DNA of 64,000 nucleotides from positions 1,191,348,560-1,191,412,559 of the forward strand of contig NC_056737.1 of NCBI RefSeq assembly GCF_019279795.1, written 5' to 3'. This document shows positions 61,966-64,000 of this stretch, piece by piece. This DNA comes from Protopterus annectens (taxonomy: Eukaryota > Chordata > Ceratodontiformes > Protopteridae). The translations under genes were made by a program, and so were the position numbers. The notes under the pieces are model-generated. The model did no database searches. It was not told where the DNA came from and was given only the letters and a program-made list of their open reading frames with translations. The number at the start of each line of letters is the position of its first letter. Positions within the stretch are counted from its first letter, which is position 1.

Positions 61966-61967
<2 letters not shown>
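61193..61967. mobile_element. 775-bp non-autonomous terminal-inverted-repeat element (MITE-like)
   Basis: The left end reads GGGTCTACCTGACATCATCG. The right end, on the minus strand, reads GGTTCTACCTGACATAATCG; these match at 18 of 20 positions. Both ends abut (TA)n, as expected for insertion at TA, but the microsatellite hides the exact target duplication. It holds no coding frame. The interior has 71-bp repeats with GGGTTAGGG words and, near the right end, two ATTTCGTTGTCGG words. The GC-rich, CpG-containing ends contrast with the AT-rich flanks. The superfamily is uncertain; Tc1/mariner-like TA targeting is one option. Confidence 0.72.
61367..61720. repeat. 71-bp tandem repeat with telomere-like words
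   Basis: GTAAGTGTG or its variant begins at 61,367, 61,438, 61,509, 61,580 and about 61,651, exactly 71 apart. Each unit contains GTTAGGGTTAGGG followed by a variable GC-rich hexamer. It lies inside the inverted-repeat element, so it is not a telomere. Confidence 0.9.

Positions 61968-62020
<53 letters not shown>
61968..62020. repeat. (TA)n microsatellite, right of the TIR element
   Basis: About 50 bases of alternating AT following the right inverted repeat, the counterpart of the tract at 61,137-61,192. Confidence 0.95.
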
Positions 62021-62023
<3 letters not shown>

Positions 62024-62024
62024 A

Positions 62025-64000
62025 GTGACAGCAGAGTTCAAAATCACAGAAAATATTTAAAATAACATTGAAGGACAGACACAGACAAATAAAGAAAAAC
62101 AATATCTAAAGAAAGCTTCACTATATTCCTGTTTGAATGTAAGAGAATTGCTATTCCCTACTTATTTAATACAGCAAGGGAGATGATGTGGTGAATGGTT
62201 CTTCTTGCTGTCAGGCCCAAGACAGAATACAGAATGCTCAGTCTCACTAAGAGTCTTCTTAAAATAATATCTAAAGTACTACCTCTGGGATAGCTTGCAG
62301 AACGACATCACTTCTGGTCACCTGACTTCTGGTTCCCATGCAAATCCCCCATAGCTGGAAGCTGGCAAGATTTAGCACCTACCTGTAAAAATATACACAC
62401 ACATGGGGTTTTGCTCATATTTGTGGCAGGTGCTGGAAGTCATAAAACAATTTCATACCTCAACACTTCCAGAGTAGTAATTAGTTCACCCAAAAGACAA
62501 TACAGAAAGTTTCCTAGTAGGGACGCTGTGTCTCTGACTGCATTGAAACCTGTGAGATAACATATTTATGTCCTAGCCTAAAGTGATTTAATTTAAGATA
62601 GTTTTTTAAAGTTTGCTGGACTGAGGTTAACCCTCTGTCTTCCATTTTCCTCTGTTAAAACATATACATTTAAACAGTTACAATAGTGCATCTACATTTC
62701 TGTTCTCTCCCCAGTAGGGACAGTGTGGATGCATTTCAAACACAAGCACTTTATAAATACTGTTTCAACACAAACATCTGTACAAATCAGCTTGATATAC
62801 ACATGACATACAGTTCTAATACATTTTTAACATAATCATCTTGTATAAATCAGTTTGATATTCACAAATGACATAGTTATTTACAAAATTCCAGCTAGCT
62901 ATGCTGGCAGTAACTCCTACCATCACACCACTTAAGAAGTTAAAGGAAAGATAGCCGGGGAGAAAAGGCATAGCTCTCAATCTCTGATCTCCAGAATCGG
63001 GACCAAGCCAAAAATAGTCAGGGGCAAAGGGGGTCACTTTTTTAAATACTGACACTATAAACTTAGAAGGTTTAAAGAATAATAAAATATAGATTAACAT
63101 GCATTTTCTAAAGTAAGGCAAATCTGTAACTTTAAAGACTGTCATTATTTTTATTTACTTTAGTTCACCACCTTTTTCTAGATATCTACAATTTTGAAAT
63201 GGCCAGACCAAAACTTTGAGCCAAAATAAAGGACATCTCTGAAAATAAGGTGCATTGAATTATATAAGAATGCTGTGACCTATGCAGGAGGCCTAGTGTT
63301 TTGTTTATGCAAATGTATAACAATCTATTTTAAGTGATTATTTATTAATGCACACGCTACTGTAACTTAATATTGAAACAATAAAACTCTCTATGAGAAA
63401 CACTAAGCAAAGAAAGATGAAACATAAGAGTTAAAACTAAACAACAAAATGCTCAAAACAGCATGTATTGGAGGTAGCCCATAGATGCACTACTTCTATA
63501 AAGGGGGCTGTGTCCCTGTTTCCCAAAGATGAATTGGTCTGAAATGACAGAAACATTTCTCCCATCTCTCTATAGCTGTGATACACTTAATCAGTGCCTG
63601 TTTATTTGAACATGTGTTATGTGAGTTTGATTCTATGAACAGGCTCAAAAGTATACAACTGTTGGAACTGGGGGAAGCTCCCACACAAGGACTTCATACC
63701 CTGTACTACCCTATGGAATATAAGACAGATGAGTTTACACAACCTTTGTGTATGTTATACACTGCATAGTTTCAAAGGTCTGTCTGTAAGATGAGATGAT
63801 AAACCGAGTTCCCATCTGCCTGAGTTGGGGGTAGCCCAGGTACATGTAGAAGATCCCATGTCAATTATTGAAAAGAGTAGGGGAAGTTACTTCCTTGGTG
63901 TCCTGGCCAAATTTCCCCTATTCTCTTTGAATACCAGCTCCAGTCTCCCCCAAACAGGAAGCAAATACAAAGGAGCTTCCATTGCTATAAAACTAAGAAC
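62025..64000. other. No gene recognised
   Basis: AT-rich sequence with short frames only. The longest is a minus-strand frame at 62,816-63,145 with several hydrophobic stretches (LIYILLFF, GVMVGVTASIASW) that match no known family. No tandem repeats or inverted ends were seen. Confidence 0.45.

Overview
This 64 kb window is eukaryotic repeat DNA, most likely from a vertebrate with a large, transposon-rich genome. No intact host gene was recognised. The window holds degenerate CR1/L2-like, RTE-like, L1/Tx1-like and R4-like LINEs, a Penelope-like element, a Gmr1-like Ty3/Gypsy element whose gag carries a SCAN-like domain, a SINE of the type common in fish and amphibians, tRNA-like SINE heads, (TA)n and (CA)n microsatellites, and many minisatellites. 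A lungfish, amphibian or fish would fit; the sequence alone does not decide the species.

Layout. 1-7.7 kb: a LINE fragment, microsatellites, three tRNA-like SINE heads and two minus-strand coding stretches (a Myb/SANT-like domain and a proline-rich/coiled-coil stretch), possibly from a Harbinger-type transposon. 7.8-14.0 kb: a diverged ~71-bp satellite with 38-bp and 57-bp derivatives, split by a 2.8 kb LINE. 14-18.3 kb: short tandem repeats, an RTE-like LINE remnant and a SINE with a triplicated 47-bp segment. 18.3-48.2 kb: a 78-bp minisatellite of about 325 units, split by a 4.4 kb Penelope-like element. 48.5-49.2 kb: another diverged tandem repeat. 49.5-57.7 kb: remnants of an L1/Tx1-like LINE, an R4-like LINE with a restriction-like endonuclease, and a Gmr1-like Gypsy element. 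Two coding-derived tandem arrays (132 bp and 126 bp) lie among them. 57.7-60.5 kb: a second copy of the LINE seen at 8.6-11.5 kb. 60.7-64 kb: microsatellites, a 775-bp terminal-inverted-repeat element holding telomere-like 71-bp repeats, and unassigned sequence.

The dominant feature is the 78-bp array. The unit is 26 codons long, so one minus-strand frame stays open for about 8,050 codons. The frame has no ATG near its beginning (the first is at 48095) and is best explained by array homogeneity, not by a giant gene. The units differ mainly at one GGC/GTC site, which gives the array a readable internal history. The parts do not form an operon or pathway; the window records successive insertions and local tandem amplifications.
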